Positions 34,654-43,863 of a stretch of 64,000 nucleotides of DNA are shown here, in pieces. Under the pieces are notes generated by a model. It was given only the letters and a program-made list of their open reading frames with translations, was not told the origin of the DNA and ran no database searches. A program made the position numbers and the translations under genes. The stretch's first letter is position 1. Each line of letters opens with the position of its first letter. Source of the DNA: Bradyrhizobium lablabi (GTDB taxonomy: Bacteria; Pseudomonadota; Alphaproteobacteria; Rhizobiales; Xanthobacteraceae); contig NZ_JAFCLN010000024.1 in NCBI RefSeq assembly GCF_018129385.1, positions 1 through 64,000 on the forward strand, read 5' to 3'.

Positions 34654-36285
34654 TCACGCGTGTTGCTTGGCTTCTTCGCTGAGCCATTGACGAATAATGG
34701 AAGCGGTTTCATTGGGATTGCGTTCGGCAAGCTCGCCGACGCGGTGCACGGCCTGCGCATGCACCTGGCCCTGAACCTGGGCGACGTCGATCAGTGCGTT
34801 GGCGTTGCTGTTGGGAATGAGAGCCTGGCCAGATCCCTCGCCGCCATGGGCGCTGCCGTCGGCCAGCGCCGGCGACATCGCATCATTCAGCGCAGGAATG
34901 ACTTCGGCGGCCAGGATGCGCTTGACGAGCGGGCGGATCACCATGAACAGCACGACAAGGCCGAGCAGCATCATGACGGCCAGCTCGATGCCGTACATCA
35001 CGTCGTCCTTGGTGAATTGCAGCATGGCGAGGAACCCGGTCGGCTCGACCACCGGCGGAACGCTCGGCGCCTCGGCAAAGCGCAGGTTCACCACCTCGAC
35101 CTGGTCGCCGCGCTTCTGGTCGAAACCGATCGCCGAGCGCACCAGCGCGGCGATGCGGTCGAGCTGCTCCTTGCTGCGGTCCTGGTAGACCTGCTCGCCT
35201 TTTTCGTTCTTGGCATAGCTGCCGTCGACCAGCACGGCGACCGAGATGCGGTTGACGCGGCCGGCCTCGGTCACCTCGGTCTTGGTGGTGCGGGAAATCT
35301 CGTAATTGTTGGTCTCTTCGCTCTTCTTGCTCTGGTCGCGCGCCGCCACGCCGTTGGGGCCGCCCTGGTTGCCCGGCAGCTCGTTGTTGACGGTGACCTG
35401 GCCGTTGTTCTCGGCGGTCGCGGAAGACTCTTCGCGGCTCTGGCTGGAGCGCAGCACGCGGCCCTCGGGATCGAACTTGTCGGAGGTCTGCGTGATCTTG
35501 TTGTAGTCGAAGTCCGCCGAGAGCTGGACGCGGGCACGGCCCTGTCCCACCACCGAGGAGACGATGTCCTCGACCTGCTTGCGCATCCGCTTCTCGAAGG
35601 CGGCGCGGCGCTCGTCGCCGACCGCATTGTCCGCTTCGGTCGTGGCGCCGTCGGCGAGCAGGCGCCCGGCCTCGTCGACGATCGACACACGCTGCGGCTT
35701 CAGGCCATTGACGGCGGAGGCGACGACGTGACGGATGGCGCGGATCTGCTGCGGTTCGAGCTGGCCGCGCACCCGCACCACGATCGAGGCGGACGGCTCC
35801 GGGATCTCGCGGGCGAACAGCGGCCGCTCCGGCAGCACCAGATGGACGCGCGCGGCCTGGATGCGGTCGATCGCGCGGATGGTGCGGGCAAGCTCGCCCT
35901 CCAGCGCGCGCAGATGGTTGATATTCTGGACAAAGCTGGTGGTGCCGAGCGCGTCGGACTTGTCAAAAATCTCGTAGCCGACGCCGCCGCCCTTGGGCAG
36001 GTTGCTTTCGGCGAGCTTCATGCGCAGCCGCGTTACCTTGTCCTTCGGCACCATGATGACGGCGCCGTCGTTGCGCAGCTCGAACGGGATCGCCTGGCGT
36101 TCGAGGTCCTTGACGATGCCGGAGGAGTCTTCGGCCGACAGGTCGGTGAACAGCGTCGTCATCTGCGGCGTGGTGACGCGCATGATGACAAAGGCGAAGA
36201 ATCCGATCAGCGCCGCGCTGACCGCCATCATGGCCATCAGCCGGGACGCGCCCAGACCTCTCAGGAAAGCAACCAGACCTTGCAC
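34654..36285 (-). CDS. fliF: Flagellar MS-ring protein FliF
   Basis: 543 residues. Two membrane spans (LMAMMAVSAALIGFFAFVIM and GIELAVMMLLGLVVLFMVI) flank the periplasmic part with SIVVRVRGQLEPQQIRAIRHV and the C-terminal tail carries the FliG-binding region NETASIIRQWLSEEAK. A GTG start at 36285 is preferred over an adjacent TTG at 36288. The flagellar operon begins here. Confidence 0.95.
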   Translation of the reverse strand: MQGLVAFLRGLGASRLMAMMAVSAALIGFFAFVIMRVTTPQMTTLFTDLSAEDSSGIVKDLERQAIPFELRNDGAVIMVPKDKVTRLRMKLAESNLPKGGGVGYEIFDKSDALGTTSFVQNINHLRALEGELARTIRAIDRIQAARVHLVLPERPLFAREIPEPSASIVVRVRGQLEPQQIRAIRHVVASAVNGLKPQRVSIVDEAGRLLADGATTEADNAVGDERRAAFEKRMRKQVEDIVSSVVGQGRARVQLSADFDYNKITQTSDKFDPEGRVLRSSQSREESSATAENNGQVTVNNELPGNQGGPNGVAARDQSKKSEETNNYEISRTTKTEVTEAGRVNRISVAVLVDGSYAKNEKGEQVYQDRSKEQLDRIAALVRSAIGFDQKRGDQVEVVNLRFAEAPSVPPVVEPTGFLAMLQFTKDDVMYGIELAVMMLLGLVVLFMVIRPLVKRILAAEVIPALNDAMSPALADGSAHGGEGSGQALIPNSNANALIDVAQVQGQVHAQAVHRVGELAERNPNETASIIRQWLSEEAKQHA

Positions 36286-36320
36286 CAAAGCCCCCAGGGT
36301 TCGGCCCTAAGGACCGACTG

Positions 36321-36333
36321 GGCAATTATTGCC
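36321..36333. promoter_or_regulatory. Perfect palindrome GGCAATTATTGCC upstream of fliF
   Basis: Arms GGCAAT / ATTGCC around one central base, 36 bases before the fliF start. It may be an operator (FlbD represses fliF in Caulobacter) but the sequence does not match a site I can name. Confidence 0.4.
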
Positions 36334-36354
36334 TAGGGTATGGTTTCCAGATGG

Positions 36355-36368
36355 TTAACGAGGGTTAA
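36355..36368. promoter_or_regulatory. Paired TTAACG repeats, CtrA-like half-sites upstream of fliF
   Basis: TTAACGAGGGTTAACG: two TTAACG units starting 10 bases apart. CtrA binds paired TTAA half-sites, usually 7 bases apart; here the gap is 6. They lie 70-83 bases upstream of fliF, a gene that CtrA controls in Caulobacter. The sciP gene, whose product checks CtrA, lies just beyond. Confidence 0.45.
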
Positions 36369-36396
36369 CGGCGGATAGAGAAATCCAAAAATGAGA

Positions 36397-36427
36397 AAAA
36401 CCGGCTTCGCAAGACAAAGCCGGTTTT
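36397..36427. terminator. Bidirectional terminator between fliF and sciP
   Basis: Stem AAAACCGGCTT / AAGCCGGTTTT with a nine-base loop, A-rich before and T-rich after, so it has a U-tract on either strand. On the minus strand it ends the sciP transcript before fliF. Confidence 0.88.
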
Positions 36428-36451
36428 CCTAAAATGCGCTGGTTCGTCCGC

Positions 36452-36727
36452 TTATTGACGATATTGCTGGATGCGGGTGGTGCGCAGGCCGGCGAGGCCG
36501 TGCTGGTCGATCGAGAACTGCCAGGAAAGGAATTCGTCGACCGTCAGCGTGTAGCGGCTGCACGCCTCCTCGAGGGAGAGCAGGCCGCCGCGAACCGCGG
36601 CAACGACTTCGGCCTTACGGCGAATGACCCACCGTTTGGTGCCGGGCGCGGGCAGGTCGGCGATGGTAAGCGGACTGCCGTCAGGCCCGATGACGTATTT
36701 TACCCTCGGGCGATGGGGTTCTGTCAT
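36452..36727 (-). CDS. sciP: CtrA-inhibitor SciP (DUF1153 family)
   Basis: 91 residues. The DUF1153 core PRVKYVIGPDGSPLTIADLPAP followed by TKRWVIRRKAEVVAAVRGGLLSLEEACSRYTLTVDEFLSW is that of SciP, a small winged-helix-type protein that binds CtrA and blocks its activation of flagellar and cell-cycle genes in Caulobacter. Start 36727 agrees with the family. It lies 440 bases from fliF and is ended by an intrinsic terminator. Confidence 0.85.
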   Translation of the reverse strand: MTEPHRPRVKYVIGPDGSPLTIADLPAPGTKRWVIRRKAEVVAAVRGGLLSLEEACSRYTLTVDEFLSWQFSIDQHGLAGLRTTRIQQYRQ

Positions 36728-36840
36728 GGCGTACTCACAAACTCTCAACCACTGAACTCACGGTAGGAAGTTACGCCGGCCGGCTTAAAATTTGGCTAAG
36801 CCCAAGGCTTCAATACGAATCTCTTTCGAAATGCCGAAAT

Positions 36841-36865
36841 GCCCGGCGTCGTGAATACGCCGGGC
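36841..36865 (-). terminator. Candidate terminator after flgD
   Basis: Nine-base stem GCCCGGCGT / ACGCCGGGC with a seven-base loop, 64 bases past the flgD stop. The downstream tract (ATTTCGGCATTTC on the minus strand) is only partly T-rich, so the case is fair rather than strong. Confidence 0.5.
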
Positions 36866-36928
36866 GTCGGTTATCATGGATTGCCGGTTACGGTTGATTA
36901 AGAAGTGCGGCCAGCCGGTGACGCCGGA

Positions 36929-37636
36929 TCAGGTCGCGGGCGCGGTCGTCTGGCGGATCACGCGCTTGATCTGGTCGGTGGTGTAGGTCTTGTTGCTGAT
37001 CGAGAGCAGAGGGGGCGTGGCGGTGAGGTCGACGGAATCGACCACGCCAACGATCTCGGTCGGAATGGCGACGTCCTTGCCCGATGAGTCCTTGTAAGTG
37101 GCGGTCATCTTGTAGGTGCCGGCCGGCCACTGCGTGCCGTCATTGCCCTTGCCGTCCCACATGAAGCTGGAATTGCCCTTGTCCAGCGGGAAGCTGCCGC
37201 TATAGGCGGTCGCGCCCGTGGCGCTGGTGATGGTGATCTTGGCGGTGGTTGCGGTCGGCGAACTCAGATTCCAGGTCGCCGAGCCGTCGAATTGCTGCGT
37301 GCTGCCGTCGACCGCGACCTTGTTGCCGACATAGACCAGCGCCTGCGTCGATTGCGCAGCCTGTTCGATCGCGATCAGCGATTTGAGCTGCTCGTTCTGC
37401 TTCAATTGCTGTTCGACGCCGGCGAACTGCACGAGCTGCTGGGTGAACTGATTGGTGTCGAGCGGGTCGAGCGGGTTCTGGTTCTGGAGCTGCGTGGTCA
37501 GCAGCGTCAGGAAGGTCTGGAAATTATCCGCGATCCCCGACGTCGAATTCGAGGAGCTATTGTTGCTGCTGTTAGTGCCCGTGTTGGTACCCGGCGCTGA
37601 AACGACCGGGTTCGGCATGGTTGCATCGACTGCCAT
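36929..37636 (-). CDS. flgD: Flagellar hook assembly scaffold FlgD
   Basis: 235 residues. FlgD signature DNFQTFLTLLTTQLQNQNPLDPLDTNQFTQQLVQFAGVEQQL near residues 37-79, then a FlgD Ig-like and tudor-like C-terminus (GNSSFMWDGKGNDGTQWPAGTYKMTATYKDSSG). It caps the growing hook. Good AGGAG upstream. Ten bases after fliK. Confidence 0.93.
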   Translation of the reverse strand: MAVDATMPNPVVSAPGTNTGTNSSNNSSSNSTSGIADNFQTFLTLLTTQLQNQNPLDPLDTNQFTQQLVQFAGVEQQLKQNEQLKSLIAIEQAAQSTQALVYVGNKVAVDGSTQQFDGSATWNLSSPTATTAKITITSATGATAYSGSFPLDKGNSSFMWDGKGNDGTQWPAGTYKMTATYKDSSGKDVAIPTEIVGVVDSVDLTATPPLLSISNKTYTTDQIKRVIRQTTAPAT

Positions 37637-37646
37637 ATCGATCTCC

Positions 37647-39230
37647 TCAGATCCTGATATCCACGCCGCCGTTCGAGCCGAACATGCGGCCGTAATTGGC
37701 GACCGCCGCTGGGATCACTTCTTCTTCGCTGACGATCAGGCGCTGGGCGTTGGGGTTGGACTGGTTCTGGTTGTTCTGGCCTGACTGCGACTGATCGCGC
37801 AGGCTGAACTGCAAGCCGCCGCCATTGGTCGAGAGCCCGGCGTCGTTGAGCGCCCGGTGGAGCTGGTTGGCATCCTGGCGCAGCATCTGTAGCGTTTCCG
37901 GTTTTTCGACCGTGAGGTGCGAGGTCACCTGGCCGTTGCGGTCGACATCGATGCGCACGTCGATGCGCCCGAGGTCGGCAGGGTCGAGCCGGATTTCAAA
38001 GCGGCTCTTGCCGCTACGGACGGACGCGGCGATTTCCATCGCCACTCCGCTGAGCGGCACCGCCGCTGCCTGTTGGGTTGCGGCTGACACCGTGAGCTGC
38101 GGCGCCGTCTGCGTTGCGGTCGGCTGAAGCTGCGGCTGCACGGTTGGCATTCCCGGCACGCCATTGTTCGTCGCACTGACCGGCGCCGGGTCGGTATTCG
38201 CCGGTTGGCCGTGCGTGGGGCCGCTGGCGGATGCCGACGCATTGGCGGTTGCCTCAGCCTTCAAGCCTTGCGCCGCGTCATGCTGCGCGCCGTGCTTGCC
38301 GGCCGTCGTCAGCGGCTGCACCGCATCGGCCGGGACCGCCGGGGCGGTTGAAGGATTTGCCGAAGCTTCCGTCGTTCCGGCTGCCTCCTGTTCGCCGGTC
38401 CTTGCCGAGACGTCGGTGGCGGTGGATGAAGTCTTCGGCGTCGTGGCAGCCTTGGCCACGACGGGAGCGGCAACCGACGCGGACAGTGCGGGATCCGCAG
38501 CCACGGCTACGTCGGCCGCCACGGCCGGTTGAGCCGCAGCCGGAGTTTTCTCGCCGGCTTCGGTGCCCGTGCTGCCGGGAGCGGTGGCGCCAGTTGCATT
38601 GTCTTTCGTTGCAGACGACGCCGTCGCACCGGTCAGCGAAGCCGTCGCGGCAATGGCGGCAGCGGCGATCGCAAGCGGAGCCGTGCCGTTGGCAACGCCG
38701 GGCGTTGGTGCAGCCGCCGGCGCCTCGGCCGGCGCAACGGGGATCGCGATCGCAGCCGCGAGCGCGTCCACTTTGGTTTCGGTCGCTGCGCCCGGTTCGC
38801 CCTCGTCGGCATCGGCCGCAGGCGCCTGGTCTGCATCAGGCTTCGATGCGGACTTCGTTTCCTCCGCTTTCGCATCCCTGTTTTTGGATTTGCCGGGCTT
38901 CGTCTGCTCGGGCTTGGCATCCGTGCCGGCATTCGCCTGTTCGGCAGGCGCGGTGTCGCGGTCGGCGGCGTCGCTTTTGACGGGCTTGTCGACAGCCGGG
39001 TTCTCGCGCGCTCGAGCATTCGCAGGCGCAGAATCGTCCTGCCGGCGCGGGGCGGGTGCCTCGTTGGCGCGCGGGGCGGAGATGTCGCCCGCGCGGCTGT
39101 TGTCGGCCGCCGCGGTATTGCTGTCGACCAGCGAGGCAAAGCCGTCATTGCCCGGCGCATCGGACTTTTGCGCGCGCTGGGTGTTCTGGAACGACAGGGA
39201 CGATGCAATTTCGGAAGTGACGCTAACCAC
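37647..39230 (-). CDS. fliK: Flagellar hook-length control protein FliK
   Basis: 527 residues. A long Ala/Pro/Thr/Asp-rich low-complexity N-terminal ruler region is followed by a C-terminal Flg_hook domain (residues about 420-520: MEIAASVRSGKSRFEIRLDPADLGRIDVRIDVDR ...). FliK measures hook length and switches export substrates. The GTG start at 39230 with GAGGCTGCCC upstream is preferred over ATG 39302, which would add sequence past the promoter. Confidence 0.85.
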   Translation of the reverse strand: MVSVTSEIASSLSFQNTQRAQKSDAPGNDGFASLVDSNTAAADNSRAGDISAPRANEAPAPRRQDDSAPANARARENPAVDKPVKSDAADRDTAPAEQANAGTDAKPEQTKPGKSKNRDAKAEETKSASKPDADQAPAADADEGEPGAATETKVDALAAAIAIPVAPAEAPAAAPTPGVANGTAPLAIAAAAIAATASLTGATASSATKDNATGATAPGSTGTEAGEKTPAAAQPAVAADVAVAADPALSASVAAPVVAKAATTPKTSSTATDVSARTGEQEAAGTTEASANPSTAPAVPADAVQPLTTAGKHGAQHDAAQGLKAEATANASASASGPTHGQPANTDPAPVSATNNGVPGMPTVQPQLQPTATQTAPQLTVSAATQQAAAVPLSGVAMEIAASVRSGKSRFEIRLDPADLGRIDVRIDVDRNGQVTSHLTVEKPETLQMLRQDANQLHRALNDAGLSTNGGGLQFSLRDQSQSGQNNQNQSNPNAQRLIVSEEEVIPAAVANYGRMFGSNGGVDIRI

Positions 39231-39537
39231 GGGCAGCCTCGCGCGATGAACTGCCCTTTCATCAGCAAGGACCGGGCCACCCCGTCCTGAAAATAAATAC
39301 AAGCGATATCAAATGCTTGCGGGATGGGGCGAGCATCGGGAACCCACCCTGCACGGTCGCCTTTTCTGCCCGGCGGCAAGAATTGCCGTCCTGCCAGTGC
39401 CTTAAATCCACCCCCGGCTGATTGCTTCACATCAATGCGGCCTATATTAAAGCGTGCTCCTTTGGCTCGCCGGGAGCACTTCCGACTTCGCTGAATCCTT
39501 GCTAAGGCCTTATGGCCTAACGCTTTTTACTTGCACC
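39231..39537. other. Divergent intergenic region fliK / mnmA
   Basis: 307 bases between the divergent fliK and mnmA genes. Nothing coding is seen. No strong promoter motif could be placed with confidence. Confidence 0.5.
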
Positions 39538-40722
39538 ATGCGCAACTCTCTCGATCTCGAAGGCCGCCCTGAAGACACCCGTATCGTGGTCGCCATGTCC
39601 GGCGGCGTCGATTCGTCGGTGACGGCTGCGCTGCTCAAGGCCGAGGGCTATGACGTGGTCGGCATCACGTTACAGCTCTACGACCATGGCGCGGCGACCC
39701 ATCGCAAGGGCGCCTGCTGCGCCGGCCGCGACATTCACGACGCCCGCAACGTCGCGAGCAGACTCGGCATTCCGCATTACGTGCTGGATTATGAAAGCCG
39801 CTTCCGCGAATCCGTGATCGACAATTTCGCCGAGAGCTACGCGCTCGGTGAGACGCCGGTGCCCTGCATCGAGTGCAACCGCTCGATCAAGTTCCGCGAC
39901 CTGCTCGAGACCGCGCGCGAGCTTGGCGGCGCGGCGCTCGCGACCGGACATTATGTCGCCTCGCGCCGGCAGGCTGATGGATCGCGCGCGCTTACTTCCG
40001 CAGCCGATGCCGACCGCGACCAGAGCTATTTCCTGTTCGCGACCACGCGCGAGCAGCTCGACTTCCTGCGCTTTCCGCTCGGCGACATGAGCAAGCCGCA
40101 GGTGCGCGAATGGGCGCGGCGCTTCGATCTCGAAGTCGCCGACAAGCAGGACAGCCAGGACATCTGCTTCGTGCCGACCGGCCGCTACACCGACATCATC
40201 GGCCGCCTGCGGCCCGATGCGATGGAGCCCGGCGAGATCGTCGACCTCGACGGCCGCGCGCTCGGTAAGCACCAGGGCGTGGCCAACTTCACCGTCGGCC
40301 AGCGCAAGGGTCTCGGCATTGCCGCCGGCTCACCGCTTTATGTGGTCAAGCTCGATGCCGCGACGCGCCGTGTCGTGGTCGGCCCGCGCGAGGCGCTGCT
40401 GCGCGACCGTATCGTGCTGCGCGACGTCAACTGGATCGGCGACGGCGCGCTGGATCGCGTGATCGGCGACGGCATCGAGATGTTCGTGCGTGTGCGCTCG
40501 ACTCGCGCGCCGCAGCCGGCATTTTTGCGCGCGGTCGATGGCGGCTATGAAGTCGAATTGGTCGCAGGCGAGGAGGGTGTCTCGCCCGGCCAGGCCTGCG
40601 TATTCTATGATGCGCCCTCCGGACAGGCGCGCGTGCTCGGCGGCGGCTTCATCAAGAGCGCGGCCACGGGGAATACAAAGCCGCGGGAAACAGCGGCGGC
40701 TCTAGAGGCTGTGCGAGGATAA
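39538..40722 (+). CDS. mnmA: tRNA-specific 2-thiouridylase MnmA
   Basis: 394 residues. PP-loop AMSGGVDSSVTAALL (residues 19-33), catalytic Cys in CIECNRSIKF and the second active-site segment with SQDICFVPTGRY. It thiolates U34 of tRNA Lys, Glu and Gln. Start 39538 chosen because earlier in-frame residues are not family-like. Followed 15 bases later by pmtA. Confidence 0.95.
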   Translation: MRNSLDLEGRPEDTRIVVAMSGGVDSSVTAALLKAEGYDVVGITLQLYDHGAATHRKGACCAGRDIHDARNVASRLGIPHYVLDYESRFRESVIDNFAESYALGETPVPCIECNRSIKFRDLLETARELGGAALATGHYVASRRQADGSRALTSAADADRDQSYFLFATTREQLDFLRFPLGDMSKPQVREWARRFDLEVADKQDSQDICFVPTGRYTDIIGRLRPDAMEPGEIVDLDGRALGKHQGVANFTVGQRKGLGIAAGSPLYVVKLDAATRRVVVGPREALLRDRIVLRDVNWIGDGALDRVIGDGIEMFVRVRSTRAPQPAFLRAVDGGYEVELVAGEEGVSPGQACVFYDAPSGQARVLGGGFIKSAATGNTKPRETAAALEAVRG

Positions 40723-40737
40723 CAATCAGGGCAGGGG

Positions 40738-41373
40738 ATGGGGGACATCAACCTCGAAGGCGTCACCAAGACGTATGACCGCTGGGCGCCGATCTACGAT
40801 TTCGTTTTCGGAAAAGTGTTCGACGAGGGCCGCCGCTCGACCATTGCGGAGGCCGATCGCATCGGCGGCCGCGTGCTCGACGTCGGCGTCGGCACCGGGC
40901 TTTCGCTCTCGGATTATTCGCGCACCACAAAACTTTGCGGCGTCGATATCTCCGAAGGCATGTTGCGCAAGGCGCAGCAGCGCGTGCGCGAATTCGGCCT
41001 GACCAATGTCGAGACGCTGGCGGTGATGGACGCAAAACAGCTCGCCTTCAAGGACGCCTCGTTCGACGCGGTGGTGGCGCAATACGTCATCACGGCGGTG
41101 CCGGATCCCGAAGCGACGCTGACCGATTTCGTCCGCGTGCTGAAACCCGGCGGCGAGTTGATCCTCGTCAATCACATCGGCGCCGAAAACGGCCCGCGCC
41201 GCGCCTTCGAGCTTGCGTTTGCGCCGCTGGCGCGCCGGCTCGGCTGGCGTCCGGAATTCCCGTGGGACCGGCTGGTGAACTGGGCCGCAAAACATGGTGG
41301 CGTCACGCTCGCGGAACGCCGCCCGATGCCGCCGATGGGGCACTTTTCGCTCATTCGTTACCGCAAGTCCTGA
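40738..41373 (+). CDS. pmtA: Phosphatidylethanolamine N-methyltransferase
   Basis: 211 residues. SAM-binding motif VLDVGVGTGLSLSDY (residues 46-60), then KLCGVDISEGMLRKAQQRV and a FDAVVAQYVITAVPDPEAT segment; the C-terminal EFPWDRLVNWAAKHGG and MGHFSLIRY fit PmtA of Rhizobiales. It methylates phosphatidylethanolamine towards phosphatidylcholine. In tandem with mnmA. Confidence 0.85.
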   Translation: MGDINLEGVTKTYDRWAPIYDFVFGKVFDEGRRSTIAEADRIGGRVLDVGVGTGLSLSDYSRTTKLCGVDISEGMLRKAQQRVREFGLTNVETLAVMDAKQLAFKDASFDAVVAQYVITAVPDPEATLTDFVRVLKPGGELILVNHIGAENGPRRAFELAFAPLARRLGWRPEFPWDRLVNWAAKHGGVTLAERRPMPPMGHFSLIRYRKS

Positions 41374-41425
41374 ACCTGCGACGATTTTTGCGGGAACCGG
41401 TGCGCGCGAGCGTCGTTTTCTCCTC

Positions 41426-41788
41426 ATGCGAATGAACCAGACATTGCTTCTGTCCTGCGCGCTGATCGCAGCGCCTGCCGCGGCGTTCGCGCAGGCGCCC
41501 CCGTCACCGGCCACGCCTCCGGCGCAAACCGCCCCGCCGGTGCCGTCGAAGCAGGCCAATTGTGCGCCGATGCAGCAGCCGCATTCCGGAACCGCCGTTC
41601 CCGAAGGCCAGACCACCGGACAGAGCCGCGAGCCACTCGGCGACAAGCTCGCCAAATCCGAGGGCGTGCTGTGTCCGCCCGCCGGCGTCGATCCCGAAAT
41701 GCACGCGCCGGCGCCCGATGCCGGCAACACCCCTGTGATCCCGCCGCCCGGCAGCCCCGGCGGCGACCCGTCGGTGCGGCCGAAATAG
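41426..41788 (+). CDS. Secreted proline-rich protein, function unknown
   Basis: 120 residues with a signal peptide (TLLLSCALIAAPAAAFAQ), then Pro/Ala/Gln-rich sequence and two cysteines (NCAPMQQP and VLCPPAG) that could form a disulfide. This resembles a conserved rhizobial secreted protein of unknown role. Start ATG 41426 or 41432. Confidence 0.65.
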   Translation: MRMNQTLLLSCALIAAPAAAFAQAPPSPATPPAQTAPPVPSKQANCAPMQQPHSGTAVPEGQTTGQSREPLGDKLAKSEGVLCPPAGVDPEMHAPAPDAGNTPVIPPPGSPGGDPSVRPK

Positions 41789-41915
41789 GCTTGGTGCGGC
41801 CAGTCTTGGTAGCGTTGTCCGAAGAGCGACCTGCCGCGCCGTAGCTCGCAGAGCGAAGGCGGGAGGCGGAAATCTCGTGCTTCCATCAATAACTTGCAGC
41901 GAGGAGCGGCTTTGC

Positions 41916-41945
41916 TTGACAGGCCAGCAAGCCACTCCTTATATG
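41916..41945 (+). promoter_or_regulatory. Sigma-70-type promoter of tRNA-Met
   Basis: TTGACA at 41916-41921 and TTATAT at 41939-41944 with a 17-base spacer, about 50 bases before the tRNA 5' end. A near-consensus housekeeping promoter, which is rare in this GC-rich window. Confidence 0.82.
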
Positions 41946-41995
41946 CCGCGCGTTCGCGAGAAACGGCCCCATTTCGGCCGCCGCTGAACGCTCGT

Positions 41996-42072
41996 GGCGG
42001 GGTAGCTCAGCTGGTTAGAGCACGGGAATCATAATCCTGGGGTCGGGGGTTCGAGTCCCTCCCCCGCTACCA
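41996..42072 (+). tRNA. tRNA-Met (anticodon CAT), elongator type
   Basis: 77 bases including the encoded CCA. Acceptor stem GGCGGGG / CCCCGCT, D-arm GCTCAGCTGGTTAGAGC, anticodon loop ATCATAA with CAT at positions 34-36, T-arm GGGGGTTCGAGTCCCTC. Acceptor begins with a G-U pair (G1-U72), so it differs from initiator tRNA. tRNA-Ile2(CAT) is a possible but less likely reading. Confidence 0.95.
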
Positions 42073-42386
42073 ATCGTACGATTTTGCCCGCCAAACTACG
42101 ATTTTCTGCGATCCCGTTCGCTTGACGGTAACGCATCGCGACCGATTGCCCCAGAGCGAGACTTAAGCCAGCTGCAAGGTGCGAGTGGGGCGGCTGTGAC
42201 CTACGATCTCGATCGGGCGGTTCAAACACGCCGGCCGTCAATTAGGTCTGCGCCGCTTCGGTATGAGCGCGCACAGTGAGGCGCTCAGCAGGCTCCAGGT
42301 TGGAGCCCAGGAGCGCCTGCCGTAGCAATCAGTGACCTGGACGAGTGAACGCCCCAGCCGAGATGGTGCCGAAAGCGGAATTCGGT
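42073..42386. other. Non-coding stretch after tRNA-Met
   Basis: 314 bases with no credible gene. An antisense open frame across it and the tRNA ends with an EGLEPPTPGL-type tail, which is the well-known artefact of translating antisense tRNA. The space marks the boundary between core genes and the catabolic locus. Confidence 0.7.
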
Positions 42387-43823
42387 CTAACTCGGACACA
42401 TGGGTGGCAGCCTATGAGCCCATGGACGTGCGCGTTCGAGCGCGACCGCGGCGCGGAGCACCGCTGCATCGTGGTACCAGGGGCCGACGATCTGCAGGCC
42501 GATCGGGAGGCCCGCATTCGTCCAGCCGCACGGTACGCTGATAGCGGGATGTCCTGTCAGGTCGAACAGATTGAGATACGGCACCCAGCTTTGGCGCATG
42601 TCGCCGGCGTCCTTGCCGCCGATGGTGATCGCTTCGAGGGCGGCGTGATCAGCCGCAAGCGGCGGCCGGCTCATCGTGGGGGTTAATACGAGATCATAGG
42701 TGCTGAACCAGCCCTGCACGGCGCGAAAATGTTCCGTGCGCTTATAGGTCGCGCGCGTGATCTGCTGGCCGCTATACGCGCCACCTGCGCGAATTCCCTC
42801 GACAAAACTCGGATCAAGCAGTGGTGCCAGTTCGTCAATTCGATCGAAGAACCGCGCCGCCCAGTTTGACTGCTGAAGCACGCGCCACGCTGGTTCGGCG
42901 TTCTCGATCGGCACATCGAGCACATCGACCTGGCATCCGAACGCGCGAAAGGCATCGAGGGCTTCCTCGCAGGCGTGACGAACCTCGTCGTCCAGCATCG
43001 CATTCCCCACGAGGGGACGCCACCCCACGCGCAAGCCTCTCAGCGACTCGGAGTTCATATCCGCGATCGCGGCGAGCGCTTGCGTGCGGGCGACGCCGAG
43101 AGAGTGCGGGTCGCCAGGGTCGGAGCCGGAAAGGGCGTCCAGCATCAGCGCCGTGTCGGCGACGGTGCGAGCCATCAACCCGAGGTGAATGAAGTTGTTG
43201 AAACCATCGGGCACCTGGCCATGCGGAATCAGGCCAAGCGTCGGCTTCAGACCGACGATGCCGGTGCAGGCAGCGGGCAGGCGCGTGCTGGCCCCGGCAT
43301 CGGTTGCCAGCGAAAGCGGGCCGAGCCCGGCGGCCACCGCTACCGCTGAGCCGCCACTCGATCCGCCAGGCGTGTATCGCAGGTCCCACGGGTTGCGTGT
43401 GGTTCCGAATAGCGGCGCATCCGTCATCAGCTTGTGCGCAAATTCGGATGTCGTCGTCTTGCCGATGATGATGGCGCCGGCCTGCTTGAGACGCCGCACC
43501 GCGACGGCATCGGTATCAGGCACATTGTCCGCCATGGTACGGGAGCCCCAGGTCGTGCGGATTCCGGCCGTGTTGATGATGTCCTTGACCGAAACCGGCA
43601 CGCCGTGCAGCGGCCCCAGATCCTTGCCTTGTGCGAGCGCCGCGTCGGCATCGCGGGCGACAGCCATTGCTTCCTCGCGGCAGACCGTGATGAACGCGTT
43701 GAGCGACGGCTGGCTGGCTTCGATCCTTGCGAGAATAGTCTCAGTCAGCTCGACCGCGGAAAGCCGGCGCGAACGTATCAGTTTCGCCAGCTCAACGGCC
43801 GGAAGAAAAGCGAGCTTGTCCAA
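42387..43823 (-). CDS. Amidase (amidase signature family)
   Basis: 478 residues. The Ser-cisSer-Lys triad appears intact: Lys80 (PVSVKD), Ser155 in TPGGSSGGSA and Ser179 in DAGASTR. The family hydrolyses amides, and close relatives include indoleacetamide hydrolase and GatA-like proteins. It uses a TTG start (43823) with AGGAG upstream. It is the third gene of the minus-strand operon behind the fused oxygenase and its beta subunit, so it probably acts on a related aromatic amide or ring-opened lactam-type intermediate (inference). Confidence 0.87.
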   Translation of the reverse strand: MDKLAFLPAVELAKLIRSRRLSAVELTETILARIEASQPSLNAFITVCREEAMAVARDADAALAQGKDLGPLHGVPVSVKDIINTAGIRTTWGSRTMADNVPDTDAVAVRRLKQAGAIIIGKTTTSEFAHKLMTDAPLFGTTRNPWDLRYTPGGSSGGSAVAVAAGLGPLSLATDAGASTRLPAACTGIVGLKPTLGLIPHGQVPDGFNNFIHLGLMARTVADTALMLDALSGSDPGDPHSLGVARTQALAAIADMNSESLRGLRVGWRPLVGNAMLDDEVRHACEEALDAFRAFGCQVDVLDVPIENAEPAWRVLQQSNWAARFFDRIDELAPLLDPSFVEGIRAGGAYSGQQITRATYKRTEHFRAVQGWFSTYDLVLTPTMSRPPLAADHAALEAITIGGKDAGDMRQSWVPYLNLFDLTGHPAISVPCGWTNAGLPIGLQIVGPWYHDAAVLRAAVALERARPWAHRLPPMCPS

Positions 43824-43863
43824 GCCGGACGCTCCTGGAGTTTAGAGATGACGGAGCGGCGGG

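Noticed and set aside
34660..36336. Long plus-strand frame antisense to fliF
   Set aside because: fliF is a clear gene with conserved motifs; the antisense frame is a third-position GC artefact.
42029..42241. Short minus-strand frame ending in an EGLEPPTPGL-type tail
   Set aside because: This tail is the known artefact of translating antisense tRNA; the frame overlaps tRNA-Met.
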